The notes below the pieces were generated by a model that did no database searches, was not told the DNA's origin, and saw only the letters and a program-made list of their open reading frames with translations. 64,000 bases of DNA from Celeribacter baekdonensis. GTDB taxonomy: Bacteria; Pseudomonadota; Alphaproteobacteria; Rhodobacterales; Rhodobacteraceae. Shown here piece after piece: positions 33,888-44,384 of this stretch. Both the position numbers and the translations under genes were made by a program. Numbering within the stretch: position 1 is the stretch's first letter; the number at the start of each line of letters is the position of its first letter. Where the stretch lies: contig NZ_CP028472.1 in the NCBI RefSeq assembly GCF_003047105.1, forward strand, positions 310,001 through 374,000. The letters run 5' to 3'.

Positions 33888-35141
33888 ATGACTCGCTTCA
33901 ATGCACTGAACCTTGTTAAAAACGCCCTGACCGGGCACAAAAACTGGACCGAGCAATGGCCGGACTCCCAGCCGAAAACCGAATATGACGTCGTCATCGT
34001 CGGGGCTGGTGGCCACGGGCTTGGCGCCGCCTACTATTTGGCCAAACAGCACGGCATCACCAATGTCGCCGTGATCGACAAAGGCTGGCTCGGCGGCGGC
34101 AACACGGGCCGGAACACCACGATCATTCGCTCGAACTACCTCTACGACGAAAGCGCGCGTTTGTTCGACCACGCGCTGGATCTGTGGCAGGACCTGAGCC
34201 AGGAACTGAACTACAACGTCATGTACTCCAACCGCGGCTGTCTGATGCTGGCCCACACGGTGCATGACGTGCAGAGCTTTAAGCGTCATGTGCATTCCAA
34301 CCGTTTGAACGGTGTGGACAACCGCTGGCTCACTCCGCAAGAGTGCAAAGACTACTGCCCGCCGATCAACATCGCGCCCGATGCCCGCTACCCGGTGATG
34401 GGTGGTGCGTTACAAGAACGCGCCGGGACCGCCCGTCACGACGCCGTGGCTTGGGGCTATGCCCGTGGGGCCGCCGAACGTGGCGTGGATATCATTCAAA
34501 ACTGTGCCGTCACCGCCATCCGTCGGCACCCTGACGGCTCCGTCGCCGGGGTCGAAACCGAAAAAGGCTTTATCAAAGCCAAAAAGGTTGCCGTCTCGGC
34601 CTCTGGTCACAACTCCATGGTTATGGAAACCGCAGGTGTGCGTCTGCCGCTTGAAAGCACGCCGCTTCAGGCGCTGGTCTCCGAGCCGGTCAAACCGATC
34701 TTCCCCTGTGTGGTGATGTCGAACGCCGTGCACGCCTATTGCAGCCAGTCTGACAAAGGTGAATTGGTGATCGGCTCCGGCACCGACCAATACGTGTCTT
34801 ATTCCCAGCGTGGTGGTTTGCCTCTGATCGAGCACACGGTTGCCGCAATTTCCGAGGTCTTCCCCATCTTCAACCGGATGCGCATGTTGCGCAAATGGGG
34901 CGGGATTGTAGACAACACGCCGGATCGTTCCGCGATCATCGGCAAGACCCCGGTGCAAAACCTCTACGTCAACTGTGGCTGGGGCACCGGCGGGTTCAAA
35001 GCCACGCCCGGCGCCGCCCACACGCTTGCCTGGACCGTGGCCAAAGACGAACCGCACCCGATCAACGCGCCTTTCACGCTGGATCGTTTCCGCACCGGCC
35101 GGCTGATCGACGAAGCCGCCGCCGCCGCCGTGGCCCACTAA
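33888..35141 (+). CDS. soxB: Sarcosine oxidase beta subunit
   Basis: A 417-residue flavoprotein with the dinucleotide-binding motif [19 protein letters not shown] near residue 36 (core GAGGHG) and the [17 protein letters not shown] segment near residue 75 typical of SoxB. A C-terminal [18 protein letters not shown] closes the FAD site. In heterotetrameric sarcosine oxidase the beta subunit holds covalent FMN and noncovalent FAD at the oxidation site. The ATG at 33888 gives [14 protein letters not shown], the usual start. soxD follows 13 bases later. Confidence 0.9.
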   Translation: MTRFNALNLVKNALTGHKNWTEQWPDSQPKTEYDVVIVGAGGHGLGAAYYLAKQHGITNVAVIDKGWLGGGNTGRNTTIIRSNYLYDESARLFDHALDLWQDLSQELNYNVMYSNRGCLMLAHTVHDVQSFKRHVHSNRLNGVDNRWLTPQECKDYCPPINIAPDARYPVMGGALQERAGTARHDAVAWGYARGAAERGVDIIQNCAVTAIRRHPDGSVAGVETEKGFIKAKKVAVSASGHNSMVMETAGVRLPLESTPLQALVSEPVKPIFPCVVMSNAVHAYCSQSDKGELVIGSGTDQYVSYSQRGGLPLIEHTVAAISEVFPIFNRMRMLRKWGGIVDNTPDRSAIIGKTPVQNLYVNCGWGTGGFKATPGAAHTLAWTVAKDEPHPINAPFTLDRFRTGRLIDEAAAAAVAH

Positions 35142-35154
35142 GGAGTGACATAAA

Positions 35155-35457
35155 ATGATTCAGATTCATTGTCCCTATTGCGGCGAGACCCTGCCCGAAC
35201 TGGAATTCACCTATGCCGGTGAAGCCCATATTGTCCGTCCAGAGTTCCCCTCGGAGCAGACAGACGAAGAATGGGCCGCGTTCCTTTTCATTCGTGACAA
35301 CGTGAAAGGCCCGCATTTCGAACGCTGGCGCCATGCCCATGGCTGTGGCCGGTTCTTCAACGCGGTGCGCAATACGATCACCGACCGTTTCTACATCACC
35401 TACAAAGCTGGCGAACCGCGCCCGGATTTGGCCAAGCTTCTGGAGGACAGCAAATGA
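35155..35457 (+). CDS. soxD: Sarcosine oxidase delta subunit
   Basis: A 100-residue SoxD. The N-terminus IHCPYCGETLPELEF and a later HAHGCGRFFN supply the Cys and His ligands of the structural zinc site. It links the other subunits of the complex. AGGAG precedes the ATG at 35155, and the stop overlaps soxA by ATGA. Confidence 0.9.
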   Translation: MIQIHCPYCGETLPELEFTYAGEAHIVRPEFPSEQTDEEWAAFLFIRDNVKGPHFERWRHAHGCGRFFNAVRNTITDRFYITYKAGEPRPDLAKLLEDSK

Positions 35458-38443
35458 GCAAACATCGCCTTCGTGGACGCGGTCGCGTCGACGCCTCCCA
35501 ACCCGTCGTTTTCACCTTTGACGGCAAACCGTACACAGGTCTGAAGGGCGACACCGTCGCCTCTGCCTTGCTCGCCCATGGCGTGCACCTGATGGGCCGA
35601 TCGTTCAAATACCACCGTCCGCGTGGGGCCATCGCCGCCGGATCCGAAGAGCCGAACGCGCTGATCGGGACACGTCGCGGACCGGGCCGGTTCGAACCGA
35701 ACACCCGCGCCACGGTGCAGGAAATCTGGGACGGTCTGGAGACCAACTCGCAAAATAAATTCCCCAGCCTGAAATGGGACGTGGGCGCCGTCAATGACGC
35801 CGCTTACATGCTGTTTTCGGCGGGCTTTTACTATAAAACCTTCATGTGGCCGCGGTCCTTTTGGGACAAGGTCTATGAGCCGTTCATTCGCGCCGCAGCC
35901 GGTCTCGGTGTCTCGCCGTCTGAAGAAGACCCGGACACCTATGCCTCGCGCTATCTTTACTGCGATTTGCTGATCGTGGGCGCGGGGCCCGCCGGGATTG
36001 CCGCCGCACGCGAAGCAGCGGGCAAGGGCCTGTCGGTCGTGTTGGTGGACGAGAACTCGGAAATGGGCGGAACGCTTTTGTCCGAACCGCAGTCCAAGAT
36101 CGACGGCAAATCGGCGTGGACCTGGCTCGAAGACGAGTTGGCCACCCTGAAAGAGGCCGGCGTCAAGCTGATGACCCGGACCACGGCGATCGGTTACTAC
36201 CACGAAAACATGATCGGCATGGTCGAGAAACTGACCGACCACCTGCCCACTCTGCCCGCAGACACACCGCGCGAGCGGATGTGGCGTGTGCGTGCAAAAC
36301 AGGTCGTTTTGGCTCAGGGTGCGCTTGAAAAGCCGTTGGTGTTCCACGGCAACGACCGTCCGGGCGTGATGCTCGCTGGTTCGGCGCAGACCTACCTGCA
36401 TCGCTATGGCGTCAAAGTCGGGGAAAGCCCCGTCGTCGTCACCTCGCATGACAGCGCATGGTACGCCGCTTTTGATCTTCAGGCGGCTGGCGCCTATGTG
36501 CAGGCCATTGTCGACACCCGGCCGCAGGTCCGTCAGGATCTTCAGGCCGAGGCCCGCACCCGCGGCATCCCTGTTAAACTTGGCCATACGGTTACGGCAA
36601 CTGGCGGTCGCCTGCGCGTCAACACGGTGCGGGTGAACCCGGTCAACGGCACCCATGTCGGCAACGGCCAGTGGATCAAATGCGATACGCTTTTGATGTC
36701 TGGCGGCTGGACCCCATCGCTGCACCTGTTCTCCCACACCAAGGGCAGCCTGACGTGGGATGACGATCTGACCACGTTCCTGCCCAAGGATACACCAGAA
36801 GACTGCATCATCACCGGCGCATCGCGCGGACTTTGGGGCGTTGAAGCCGCGCTCAAAGACGGATCTGTACGTGTTGGTGAAGCTCTGAGCAAACTGGGGG
36901 TCGAGGCGACGGTCTCTGACTACACCGTCGCGGACGACCGCGTTGGCACAGGCATCACCATGCGGGAATTGCCGACCGACCGCAGCGCGGGCAAAGCGAA
37001 AGCTTTTGTCGACTTCCAAAACGACGTGACCGCAAAAGACCTGCGTCTCGCCGTCCGCGAAGGCATGCGCTCCATCGAGCATGTGAAACGCTACACCACC
37101 AACGGCATGGCAACCGATCAGGGCAAGATGTCCAACATCAACGGCCTGAACATCGCCGCGGACGCTTTGGGCAAAAAGCAACCGCAGGTGGGTCTCACGA
37201 CCTTCCGCCCGCCCTACACGCCAACCACGTTCGGGGCCTTTGCGGGCTATCACCGTGGCGATCATTTCGAAGTGGTCCGCAAGACCCAGATCGACGGTTG
37301 GGCCGAAGAAAACGCGGCCGTGTTTGAACCCGTGGGCCAGTGGCGCCGGGCGCGTTACTTCCCGAAAGCGGGTGAGACCATGGACCAAGCCGTGGCGCGC
37401 GAATGTGCGGCGACGCGGGCCTCCGTGGGCATCTTTGATGCCTCTACGCTGGGCAAAATCGAAGTGGTCGGTCCCGATGCGGCGGAATTCGTCAACCGGA
37501 TGTACACAAACCCGTTCATGAAGCTCGCACCGGGCAAGTGCCGTTACGGTCTTCTTTTGGGCGATGACGGTTATATCCGCGACGACGGTGTGATCGCCCG
37601 CATTTCCGACGATCGGTTCCACGTGACCACCACCACCGGTGGGGCTGCGCGGGTTCTGACCATGATGGAAGACTACCTCCAAACCGAGTGGCCCGACCTG
37701 AATGTCTGGCTCACCTCGACCACGGAGCAATGGTCCACCGTTGCGGTGAACGGCCCGAATGCCGCGAAACTGCTTCAGCCCTTCGTCAAGGATTTCGCCC
37801 TGACCGAAGACAATTTCCCGCACATGTCCTGCGTCGAAGTTGAGGTTGCGGGCTATCCCGCCCGTCTGTGGCGCGTGAGTTTTACCGGCGAAATCGGGTT
37901 CGAGATCAACGTGCCCGCCCCTTACGGTCGCGCGCTTTGGGAAACCCTGTGGGAGGCGGGTCAGGCATATGACATCACCGCCTATGGGACGGAAACCATG
38001 CACGTGCTGCGCGCTGAAAAGGGCTACATCATCGTCGGTCAGGACACGGACGGCACGGTGACCCCCTATGACGCAGCGATGGGTTGGGCGGTTGGCGCCA
38101 AGAAAGCCGACTTTGTCGGGATGCGCGGGCTCAAGCGGCCGGACCTTGTTGCGGAGAACCGCAAACAGCTTGTCGGCCTTGTGACCGAGGACCAGTCCTG
38201 TCTCGAAGAAGGGGCGCAGATCGTTTTTGATCCGAACCAGCCCATCCCGATGAAAATGGTCGGTCACGTGACCTCGTCTTATCACCAAGGCACAACGGGT
38301 CACCCGATCGCGTTGGCCCTGGTCGAAGGGGCCATTCGAGAATGGGTGAGACGGTTTATATCCCGATGCCCGAGCGAACCATTGCCGCGAAAATCACCGG
38401 GACCGTCTTTGTCGATCCTGCAAACGCTCGTTTGAAAATCTGA
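35454..38443 (+). CDS. soxA: Sarcosine oxidase alpha subunit, frameshifted near 38330
   Basis: About 996 residues after correction. Order: a Fer2_4-like N-terminus (DGKPYTGLKGDTVASALLAHG core near residue 22), NAD-binding Rossmann motif VGAGPAGIAAARE near residue 174, and a C-terminal GcvT-like tetrahydrofolate domain (about 610-990). The open frame from 35454 drifts after ALALVEG into unrelated sequence and ends at 38435. One extra G in the GGGG run at 38328-38331 restores GGHSRMGETVYIPMPERTI and a stop at 38441-38443, just before soxG. A sequencing error is the likely cause. The product makes 5,10-methylene-THF from the sarcosine methyl. Confidence 0.87.
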
Positions 38444-38456
38444 TTGGAGGTCAGAC

Positions 38457-39011
38457 ATGTCCAAGCCTCTCTCTTCTCTGGCCCCGTCCGTCGTGGTGGA
38501 TACCGCCGCCGCCCATGTGGCCGTCACCCCAATGACCGGACGGATTTCACTGCGCGCGCGCGGCGATCTTGCGGCGATCGGCAAGGCCATTGGTGTCAGC
38601 TTGCCGACCCAAATCGGCATTTGCGCCAAAACTGACGGGATTGAGCTCGTGTGCCTCGGCCCCGATGAGTGGACCCTGCTCGTGCCGCTCGATCAGATCG
38701 AAAAGTTGCAAGGTGCTTTGGCGGCCCTCGCCCCGTCTCTGCCGCATTCGATGACCGAAATCACCGGACGCGAGATCACCTTTCAGATCGAAGGCCCGAA
38801 AGCCGTTGATCTGATGAGCATCGGCTGTCCGCGTGACATATCCACCATCAAGGTGGGTCAGGCTCGCCGCACGCTTTTTGACGGTGCCACCGTCGTTCTG
38901 TGGCGCGATGCCGAGACCAGTTTCCGCATGGATGTCTGGAACAGCTTCGCCCCTTTCCTTGCCTCAACCCTTGAGACCGGTGCGAAAGAACTCGCCGCCG
39001 AACTCGCCTGA
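38457..39011 (+). CDS. soxG: Sarcosine oxidase gamma subunit
   Basis: A 184-residue SoxG, the smaller GcvT-like subunit of heterotetrameric sarcosine oxidase. LGPDEWTLLVP near residue 64, EITGREITFQIEGPKA near residue 100 and CPRDIS near residue 125 match the family. TTGGAGG precedes the ATG at 38457. It completes soxBDAG and is followed 18 bases later by glyA. Confidence 0.88.
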   Translation: MSKPLSSLAPSVVVDTAAAHVAVTPMTGRISLRARGDLAAIGKAIGVSLPTQIGICAKTDGIELVCLGPDEWTLLVPLDQIEKLQGALAALAPSLPHSMTEITGREITFQIEGPKAVDLMSIGCPRDISTIKVGQARRTLFDGATVVLWRDAETSFRMDVWNSFAPFLASTLETGAKELAAELA

Positions 39012-39029
39012 ACCTGAAGGATCATCCGC

Positions 39030-40298
39030 ATGTTTGACCGCCTGCAAAGACCAGAGATCGCAGATGCCGCCGTATCTGCCGCAATCGGCGAGGAACTCGA
39101 CCGTCAGCAAACCCAGATCGAATTGATCGCATCCGAAAACATCGTGTCCCCGGACGTGATGGCCGCACAAGGTTCCGTTCTGACCAACAAATATGCCGAA
39201 GGCTACGCCGGCAAGCGCTACTACGGTGGCTGCGAGTTTGTTGATAAGGTCGAAGTTCTGGCCATCGAGCGGCTGAAGCAACTCTTCGGTGCCGAATACG
39301 CCAACGTGCAGCCGCATTCCGGTGCGCAGGCCAACCAGGCGGTGTTCCTCGCCCTTCTGCAACCGGGCGACCGTATCATGGGTCTGTCCTTGGCCCACGG
39401 CGGTCACCTGACCCACGGGTCTCCTGTGACCATGTCCGGCAAATGGTTCGATGTTGTCTCCTATGAGGTCGACCCCGAAACCCACCTGATCGACATGGAA
39501 AAGGTGCGCGAGAAAGCGCTTGAAACCAAACCGAAACTGATCGTCGCCGGGGCCTCCGCCTACCCGCGTGTCATCGACTTCGAAGGCTTCCGCAAGATCG
39601 CCGACGAGGTTGGTGCCTATCTGATGGTCGACATGGCGCATTACGCCGGTCTGATCGCCGGTGGCAAATACCCGAACCCGGTGCCGCACGCCCATGTCAC
39701 CACCTCCACCACGCACAAGACGCTGCGCGGTCCGCGTGGTGGTGTGATCCTGTCGAATGACGAAGCGATTGCGAAGAAACTGAACTCCGCCGTCTTCCCG
39801 GGCAATCAGGGTGGCCCGCTGATGCATGTCATCGCTGCGAAAGCCGTGGCTTTTGGCGAGGCGCTTCAGCCGTCCTTCGCGGATTATGCGGGTCAAGTGA
39901 TCGAAAATGCGAAAGCTCTGGCCGACGTTCTCAAAGTCGGCGGTCTGGGCATCGTCTCTGGCGGCACCGATTGCCACATGGTCCTTGTTGATCTGCGTCC
40001 CAAAGGCGTCACCGGTAAAGTGGCCGAGATCGCTTTGGAACGGGCTGGCCTGACCTGTAACAAAAACTCGATCCCGAACGACCCGGAAAAACCTTTCGTG
40101 ACCTCCGGCGTGCGTCTTGGCACCTCTGCGGGCACCACGCGCGGGTTCAAAGAGGCCGAGTTCGAACAGATCGGGTCGCTGATCCTGCGTGTGCTCGACG
40201 CCTTGTCGGACAATCCCGAAGGTGACGCCGCTGTCGAAGCCGCCGTTCTCGCCGAAGTGCGCAAACTCTGCGCCGATTTCCCGATCTACGGCGCATAA
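39030..40298 (+). CDS. glyA: Serine hydroxymethyltransferase
   Basis: A 422-residue PLP enzyme that joins glycine and 5,10-methylene-THF to serine. [11 protein letters not shown] near residue 31, [15 protein letters not shown] near residue 53 and the PLP-lysine segment [15 protein letters not shown] near residue 225 are intact. Both substrates are products of the sarcosine oxidase encoded just upstream, so this copy is probably dedicated to betaine catabolism. A second housekeeping copy elsewhere would be expected. Confidence 0.92.
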   Translation: MFDRLQRPEIADAAVSAAIGEELDRQQTQIELIASENIVSPDVMAAQGSVLTNKYAEGYAGKRYYGGCEFVDKVEVLAIERLKQLFGAEYANVQPHSGAQANQAVFLALLQPGDRIMGLSLAHGGHLTHGSPVTMSGKWFDVVSYEVDPETHLIDMEKVREKALETKPKLIVAGASAYPRVIDFEGFRKIADEVGAYLMVDMAHYAGLIAGGKYPNPVPHAHVTTSTTHKTLRGPRGGVILSNDEAIAKKLNSAVFPGNQGGPLMHVIAAKAVAFGEALQPSFADYAGQVIENAKALADVLKVGGLGIVSGGTDCHMVLVDLRPKGVTGKVAEIALERAGLTCNKNSIPNDPEKPFVTSGVRLGTSAGTTRGFKEAEFEQIGSLILRVLDALSDNPEGDAAVEAAVLAEVRKLCADFPIYGA

Positions 40299-40424
40299 TC
40301 CAAACGCGGCATCCCGCAGGGGGTTGCCGCGCAGCCCGACCACATGCTGATCATAGATTGATCGCCTGATTGACCTCTGGGGCCTGTGGTAGATCACGCA
40401 GGCCCGATTTGCGAAAGGCTACCC

Positions 40425-41834
40425 ATGTTCCTGTCTGTCTTCGACGTTTTTAAAATCGGCATCGGGCCCTCTTCGTCGCACACGATGGGGCCGATGGTCG
40501 CCGCCGCGCGGTTCATCGAAGAACTCCACGACCGGAATTTCAATATTCCCGGCGCGGGCAAACTTCACCGTCTCGGCGCCAGTCTGCATGGTTCCCTGGC
40601 CTTTACCGGCAAGGGCCACGCCACGGACCGCGCCGTCCTTCTTGGGTTTTGCGGCTATACGCCAGAGACCCTCGACCCCAACACCATCGACGAGATCGAA
40701 GACCGGGTCCGGCGCGAAAAGGTCGTGCATCTGGGTGGTCTGGGCACGCTTGCCTTCGATCCTGACGTGGATCTCGTGTTCGATTGGGGTCCGCCGCTTG
40801 AAGGCCATGCCAACGGGTTGATCCTGAAAGCCTTTGACGAGGCGGGTAACGCCTATCAAACCCGCACCTTCTATTCCATTGGTGGCGGCTTTGTCGTCAC
40901 CGCCGAAGAGTTGGCTGCGCAGAAAAGCGGCACTCAAAGCCTGCATGACGAAAAAGCGGCACGGGCCTTCCCCTACCCCTTTGGCTCCGCCAAAGAGATG
41001 CTCGATATGGGCATCACATCCGGCAAAACCATTGCCGAAATGAAACGCGCCAATGAGCGCAAAGTCTATGGTGCCGATCTGGAGCCGAAACTCGACCGGA
41101 TCATCGCGACCATGAACGAATGTATCGACCGTGGCCTTGCCCAAGACGGCATCCTCCCCGGCGGGCTGAACGTCAAACGCCGCGCCAAGGGCATCCATGA
41201 ATCCCTGAAGGCCGAACAAGGTCTCAACATCACCGCGCCGCATGTCGCCAACGACTGGATGAGCGTTTACGCCATGGCGGTGAACGAGGAAAACGCCGCC
41301 GGTGGCCGGGTCGTGACCTCCCCCACCAACGGGGCGGCCGGCGTGGTCCCAGCGGTCATGCGCTATTATCGCCACCATTGTCTCGGGGCAACCGACGCGA
41401 AACTGCGCGATTTCTTGTTGGTCGCGGCGGCCATTGGTGGGTTGATCAAACACAACGCCTCGATCTCCGGTGCGGAAGTTGGATGTCAGGGCGAAGTCGG
41501 ATCTGCGGCGGCGATGGCGGCGGGCGCACTGTGCGCGGTGTTGGGCGGCACCAACGCACAGGTGGAAAACGCGGCCGAGATCGCATTGGAGCATCATCTT
41601 GGCATGACCTGTGATCCCGCGGCCGGGCTTGTTCAGGTGCCATGCATCGAACGCAACGCGCTTGGCGCGATCAAGGCAGTGTCGGCGGCGTCTCTGTCCC
41701 TGCGCGGCGACGGCACGCATTTCATGCCGCTCGACAACTGTATTCAGGTGATGTTGGAAACCGGGCGCGACATGAACCTCAAATACAAAGAGACGTCCAC
41801 AGGCGGCATCGCGGTCAATTTGCCTGAGTGCTGA
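40425..41834 (+). CDS. sdaA: L-serine ammonia-lyase, iron-sulfur type
   Basis: A 469-residue single-chain L-serine dehydratase that converts serine to pyruvate and ammonia. [21 protein letters not shown] core GIGPSSSHT near residue 11 marks the beta-like domain. The catalytic domain has [15 protein letters not shown] and [19 protein letters not shown], which carry the Cys ligands of the [4Fe-4S] cluster. GAAAGG lies before the ATG at 40425. It completes the route from betaine to central metabolism. Two hairpin terminators follow. Confidence 0.9.
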   Translation: MFLSVFDVFKIGIGPSSSHTMGPMVAAARFIEELHDRNFNIPGAGKLHRLGASLHGSLAFTGKGHATDRAVLLGFCGYTPETLDPNTIDEIEDRVRREKVVHLGGLGTLAFDPDVDLVFDWGPPLEGHANGLILKAFDEAGNAYQTRTFYSIGGGFVVTAEELAAQKSGTQSLHDEKAARAFPYPFGSAKEMLDMGITSGKTIAEMKRANERKVYGADLEPKLDRIIATMNECIDRGLAQDGILPGGLNVKRRAKGIHESLKAEQGLNITAPHVANDWMSVYAMAVNEENAAGGRVVTSPTNGAAGVVPAVMRYYRHHCLGATDAKLRDFLLVAAAIGGLIKHNASISGAEVGCQGEVGSAAAMAAGALCAVLGGTNAQVENAAEIALEHHLGMTCDPAAGLVQVPCIERNALGAIKAVSAASLSLRGDGTHFMPLDNCIQVMLETGRDMNLKYKETSTGGIAVNLPEC

Positions 41835-41859
41835 TCTTTCCGGTGTGACAGACCTCAAA

Positions 41860-41889
41860 ACGCGCGCAGCTTTGCCTTCGCGCGTTTTT
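41860..41889 (+). terminator. Rho-independent terminator after sdaA
   Basis: A 7-bp GC-rich stem (ACGCGCG with CGCGCGT) closes a 12-base loop and runs into TTTTT, 26 bases after the sdaA stop. Confidence 0.75.
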
Positions 41890-41913
41890 CTGTGTCCCTC
41901 TTTCGCTCAACCC

Positions 41914-41953
41914 ACACGAAAAAGGGCGACCCATGGGGCCGCCCTTTTCGTGT
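41914..41953. terminator. Bidirectional terminator between sdaA and fdhA
   Basis: A long inverted repeat, ACACGAAAA-GGGCG facing CGCCCTTTTCGTGT, with A-rich and T-rich flanks on its two sides, lies between convergent genes and can serve both strands. Confidence 0.8.
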
Positions 41954-41968
41954 CATATCGCACCCGGC

Positions 41969-43156
41969 TCAGCTTGCTTTCAGCATGCCATGCGGGTCGA
42001 GGACGAATTTCTTCGCGGCCCCATGATCGAAGGCATCGTAGCCCGCAGCGGCGTCTTCGAGAGAGATGATCTGAGCATTCACGATTTTCGCAATCGGCAA
42101 ACGACCATGCAGGATCGCCTGCATAAGCTGACGGTTGTATTTCAACACCGGAGTCTGGCCGGTGTGAAAGCTCTGAGCTTTCGCCCAACCCTGACCGAAA
42201 CGCAACGATAAGCTGCCGACTTTGGCGGCTTCGTCCACCGCGCCCGGATCTTCGGTCACGTAAAGACCGGGAATGCCGATGGACCCTGCGACGCGGGTGA
42301 TTTCCATCATCTGGTTGAGCACGATGGCGGGTTGTTCGCCGCCAGTGTGACCACGGGCTTCAAAGCCCACGGCATCAATGGCGGCATCCACTTCGGGGCT
42401 CCCCGTGATTTCAGCAATCATCTCGCCAAGGCGATCGCCCTTGTTCAAATCGACCGGGACAAAACCCATCTTGGCGGCGTGATCGAGACGCTCTTTGTTG
42501 AAATCACCGATCAGAACCACAGCGGCACCCAGCACTTGGGCAGAGGCCGCCGCAGCCAAACCAACGGGACCCGCGCCCGCGACATAGACGACGGAACCAA
42601 CGCCCACACCGGCCTGAACCGCACCGTGGAAACCCGTCGGAAGAATGTCGGACAGCATCGTCAGGTCGGTGATCTTGTCGAGGGCTTGATCGCGATCCGG
42701 GAACTTCAGAAGATTGAAATCCGCGTAAGGCACCATGACATAACGCGCCTGACCGCCGACCCAGCCACCCATATCGACGTAGCCATAGGCCCCGCCTGCA
42801 CGTTCAGGGTTCACGGTAAGACAAACGCCCGTGTCCTGTTCTTTACAGCACCGGCACCGGCCACAGGCGACATTGAACGGCACGGAGACGATGTCACCGA
42901 TCTCAAGCATCTCAACGTCAGAGCCTTTTTCAATCACTTCGCCGGTGATCTCATGACCAAGGACAAGGCCCTCGGGCGCAGTGGTGCGGCCGCGCACCAT
43001 GTGCTGGTCGGAACCACAGATGTTGGTGGAAACCACTTTCAGGATCACGGCGTGACCGAGCTTGCGCCCATCCGGCGCGGCCATGGTCGGGTCTGCAATG
43101 TCCTGAACCTCGACCTTGCCGGGGCCCATGTAGACGACACCTCTGTTGGAACTCAT
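41969..43156 (-). CDS. fdhA: Formaldehyde dehydrogenase, glutathione-independent
   Basis: A 395-residue zinc-dependent dehydrogenase of the Pseudomonas-type NAD formaldehyde dehydrogenase family. TNICGSDQHMVRG near residue 45 and GHEITGEV near residue 66 are catalytic-zinc segments; CGRCRCCKEQDTGVC near residue 96 binds structural zinc; AGAGPVGLAAA near residue 177 binds NAD. The ATG at 43156 has GGGAGG upstream; the longer frame to 43390 has no family-like sequence. It can oxidise the formaldehyde released by GbcAB to formate. Confidence 0.9.
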   Translation of the reverse strand: MSSNRGVVYMGPGKVEVQDIADPTMAAPDGRKLGHAVILKVVSTNICGSDQHMVRGRTTAPEGLVLGHEITGEVIEKGSDVEMLEIGDIVSVPFNVACGRCRCCKEQDTGVCLTVNPERAGGAYGYVDMGGWVGGQARYVMVPYADFNLLKFPDRDQALDKITDLTMLSDILPTGFHGAVQAGVGVGSVVYVAGAGPVGLAAAASAQVLGAAVVLIGDFNKERLDHAAKMGFVPVDLNKGDRLGEMIAEITGSPEVDAAIDAVGFEARGHTGGEQPAIVLNQMMEITRVAGSIGIPGLYVTEDPGAVDEAAKVGSLSLRFGQGWAKAQSFHTGQTPVLKYNRQLMQAILHGRLPIAKIVNAQIISLEDAAAGYDAFDHGAAKKFVLDPHGMLKAS

Positions 43157-43356
43157 GATATATCCTCCCATTGCGGGCGCGCTAGGCCGCCCTCTTACTT
43201 CACATGTCACAGGGTCGAACGCTCCGTCCTCCCAGAGCGGGCCAACCCTTTGCACGTTGCGGACTGGCCGCACGCGCGTCCGTTCAGCAGACAGTGTCAT
43301 GCCGGGTCGAGGCGCGGAGAGATGAGGCAAACGCGCAGGACATTTGCGCCAGATGT

Positions 43357-43388
43357 AAAAACGCGCCCTTCCCAGCGGAAAGGCGCGC
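43357..43388 (-). terminator. Terminator of the Pot-type operon
   Basis: On the minus strand GCGCCTTTCC and GGGAAGGGCGC form a near-perfect stem with a GCT loop, followed by TTTTT, about 45 bases after the stop of the last permease gene. Confidence 0.8.
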
Positions 43389-43433
43389 AATCAGGACAGA
43401 TGCCTTTGGCAAGATACCGCTGCTACATGCGCT

Positions 43434-44372
43434 TTAATGCGCAGCAACCCCTCGCAGCCGTTCAGACCGGCGGCGCAGAATTTCCACGACTGTCAAAAGC
43501 GCAATCGAGATCACCACAAGGATTGTTGCCACAGCAAGGATCGCGGGGCTGATCTGTTCGCGAATGCCGCTCCACATTTCACGCGGGATGGTTTGCTGAT
43601 CGGGCCCCGCGATGAACAGCACCGCGACCACTTCGTCAAAGGAGGTGACGAAGGCAAAGAGACCGCCCGAAATCACACCCGGCAGGATCAGCGGCATCAC
43701 CACTTTGAAGAAGGTGCGGCGCGGATTGGCGCCCAGGCTTGCCGCAGCCCGGATCAGGGACTGGTCAAAACCCGACAGCGTCGCCGTTACAGTGATGATC
43801 ACAAACGGAATGCCAAGAGCGGCATGGGCCAAAACGACGCCGGTGTAGGTCGAGGTCAACCGACCGCATTCAACGCCGAAAATGGCGCAGGGGTTCGAAT
43901 AGAAAAAGAACATCCCGGTTGCAACGATGATGATCGGCACGATCATCGGACTGATCAAGATGGCCATGATCGTCCGCCGCCATGGCATTTCCGGGCGCGA
44001 CAGGCCAAGTGCGGCCAATGTGCCCAGAACGGTTGACAGGATCGTTGCCCAAAAGCCGATGATCACGGAGTTCTTCGCCGCTTTCACCCAATCCGCATTG
44101 TGCCACAGATCGGACCACCACGCCCCATCACGCACCGCTTCGGAGGCCTGCATCCCCGAGGTCAAAAGCGAGTCATACCAGCGCATGCTATAGCCCTCGG
44201 CATCAAAGCTCAGCATTTTCTCCGTGTAGGTGAAATACGGCTCCGCATTGAAGGACAACGGGACGATGACAAGGATCGGCGAAATCAGGAAGACGAACAC
44301 CAGAACGCAGATCACCAGATAGGTGGCATGCCACGCGCGTTCGAGTGGGGAGGCATAGGTCGGAAGGGCCAT
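43434..44372 (-). CDS. Pot-type ABC transporter permease (PotC/YdcV-like)
   Basis: A 312-residue inner-membrane permease with about six helices and an EAA-like loop DQSLIRAAASLGANPRRTFF near residue 205. FDEVVAVLFIAGPDQQTIP is typical of the spermidine/putrescine permease class. A long periplasmic insertion (about residues 45-90) follows the first helix. It is the last gene of a four-gene ABC operon. Substrate is not shown; the class moves polyamines and related amines. Confidence 0.82.
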   Translation of the reverse strand: MALPTYASPLERAWHATYLVICVLVFVFLISPILVIVPLSFNAEPYFTYTEKMLSFDAEGYSMRWYDSLLTSGMQASEAVRDGAWWSDLWHNADWVKAAKNSVIIGFWATILSTVLGTLAALGLSRPEMPWRRTIMAILISPMIVPIIIVATGMFFFYSNPCAIFGVECGRLTSTYTGVVLAHAALGIPFVIITVTATLSGFDQSLIRAAASLGANPRRTFFKVVMPLILPGVISGGLFAFVTSFDEVVAVLFIAGPDQQTIPREMWSGIREQISPAILAVATILVVISIALLTVVEILRRRSERLRGVAAH

Positions 44373-44384
44373 CAGTCTCTCTCC

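Noticed and set aside
35400..38303. A 967-codon open frame on the minus strand opposite soxA
   Set aside because: It is the shadow of soxA, whose plus-strand protein has clear family motifs. The antisense translation has low complexity and no motif. High GC third positions keep such frames open.
38964..41858. Two long minus-strand frames (477 and 479 codons) opposite glyA and sdaA
   Set aside because: Shadows of two enzymes with intact active-site motifs.
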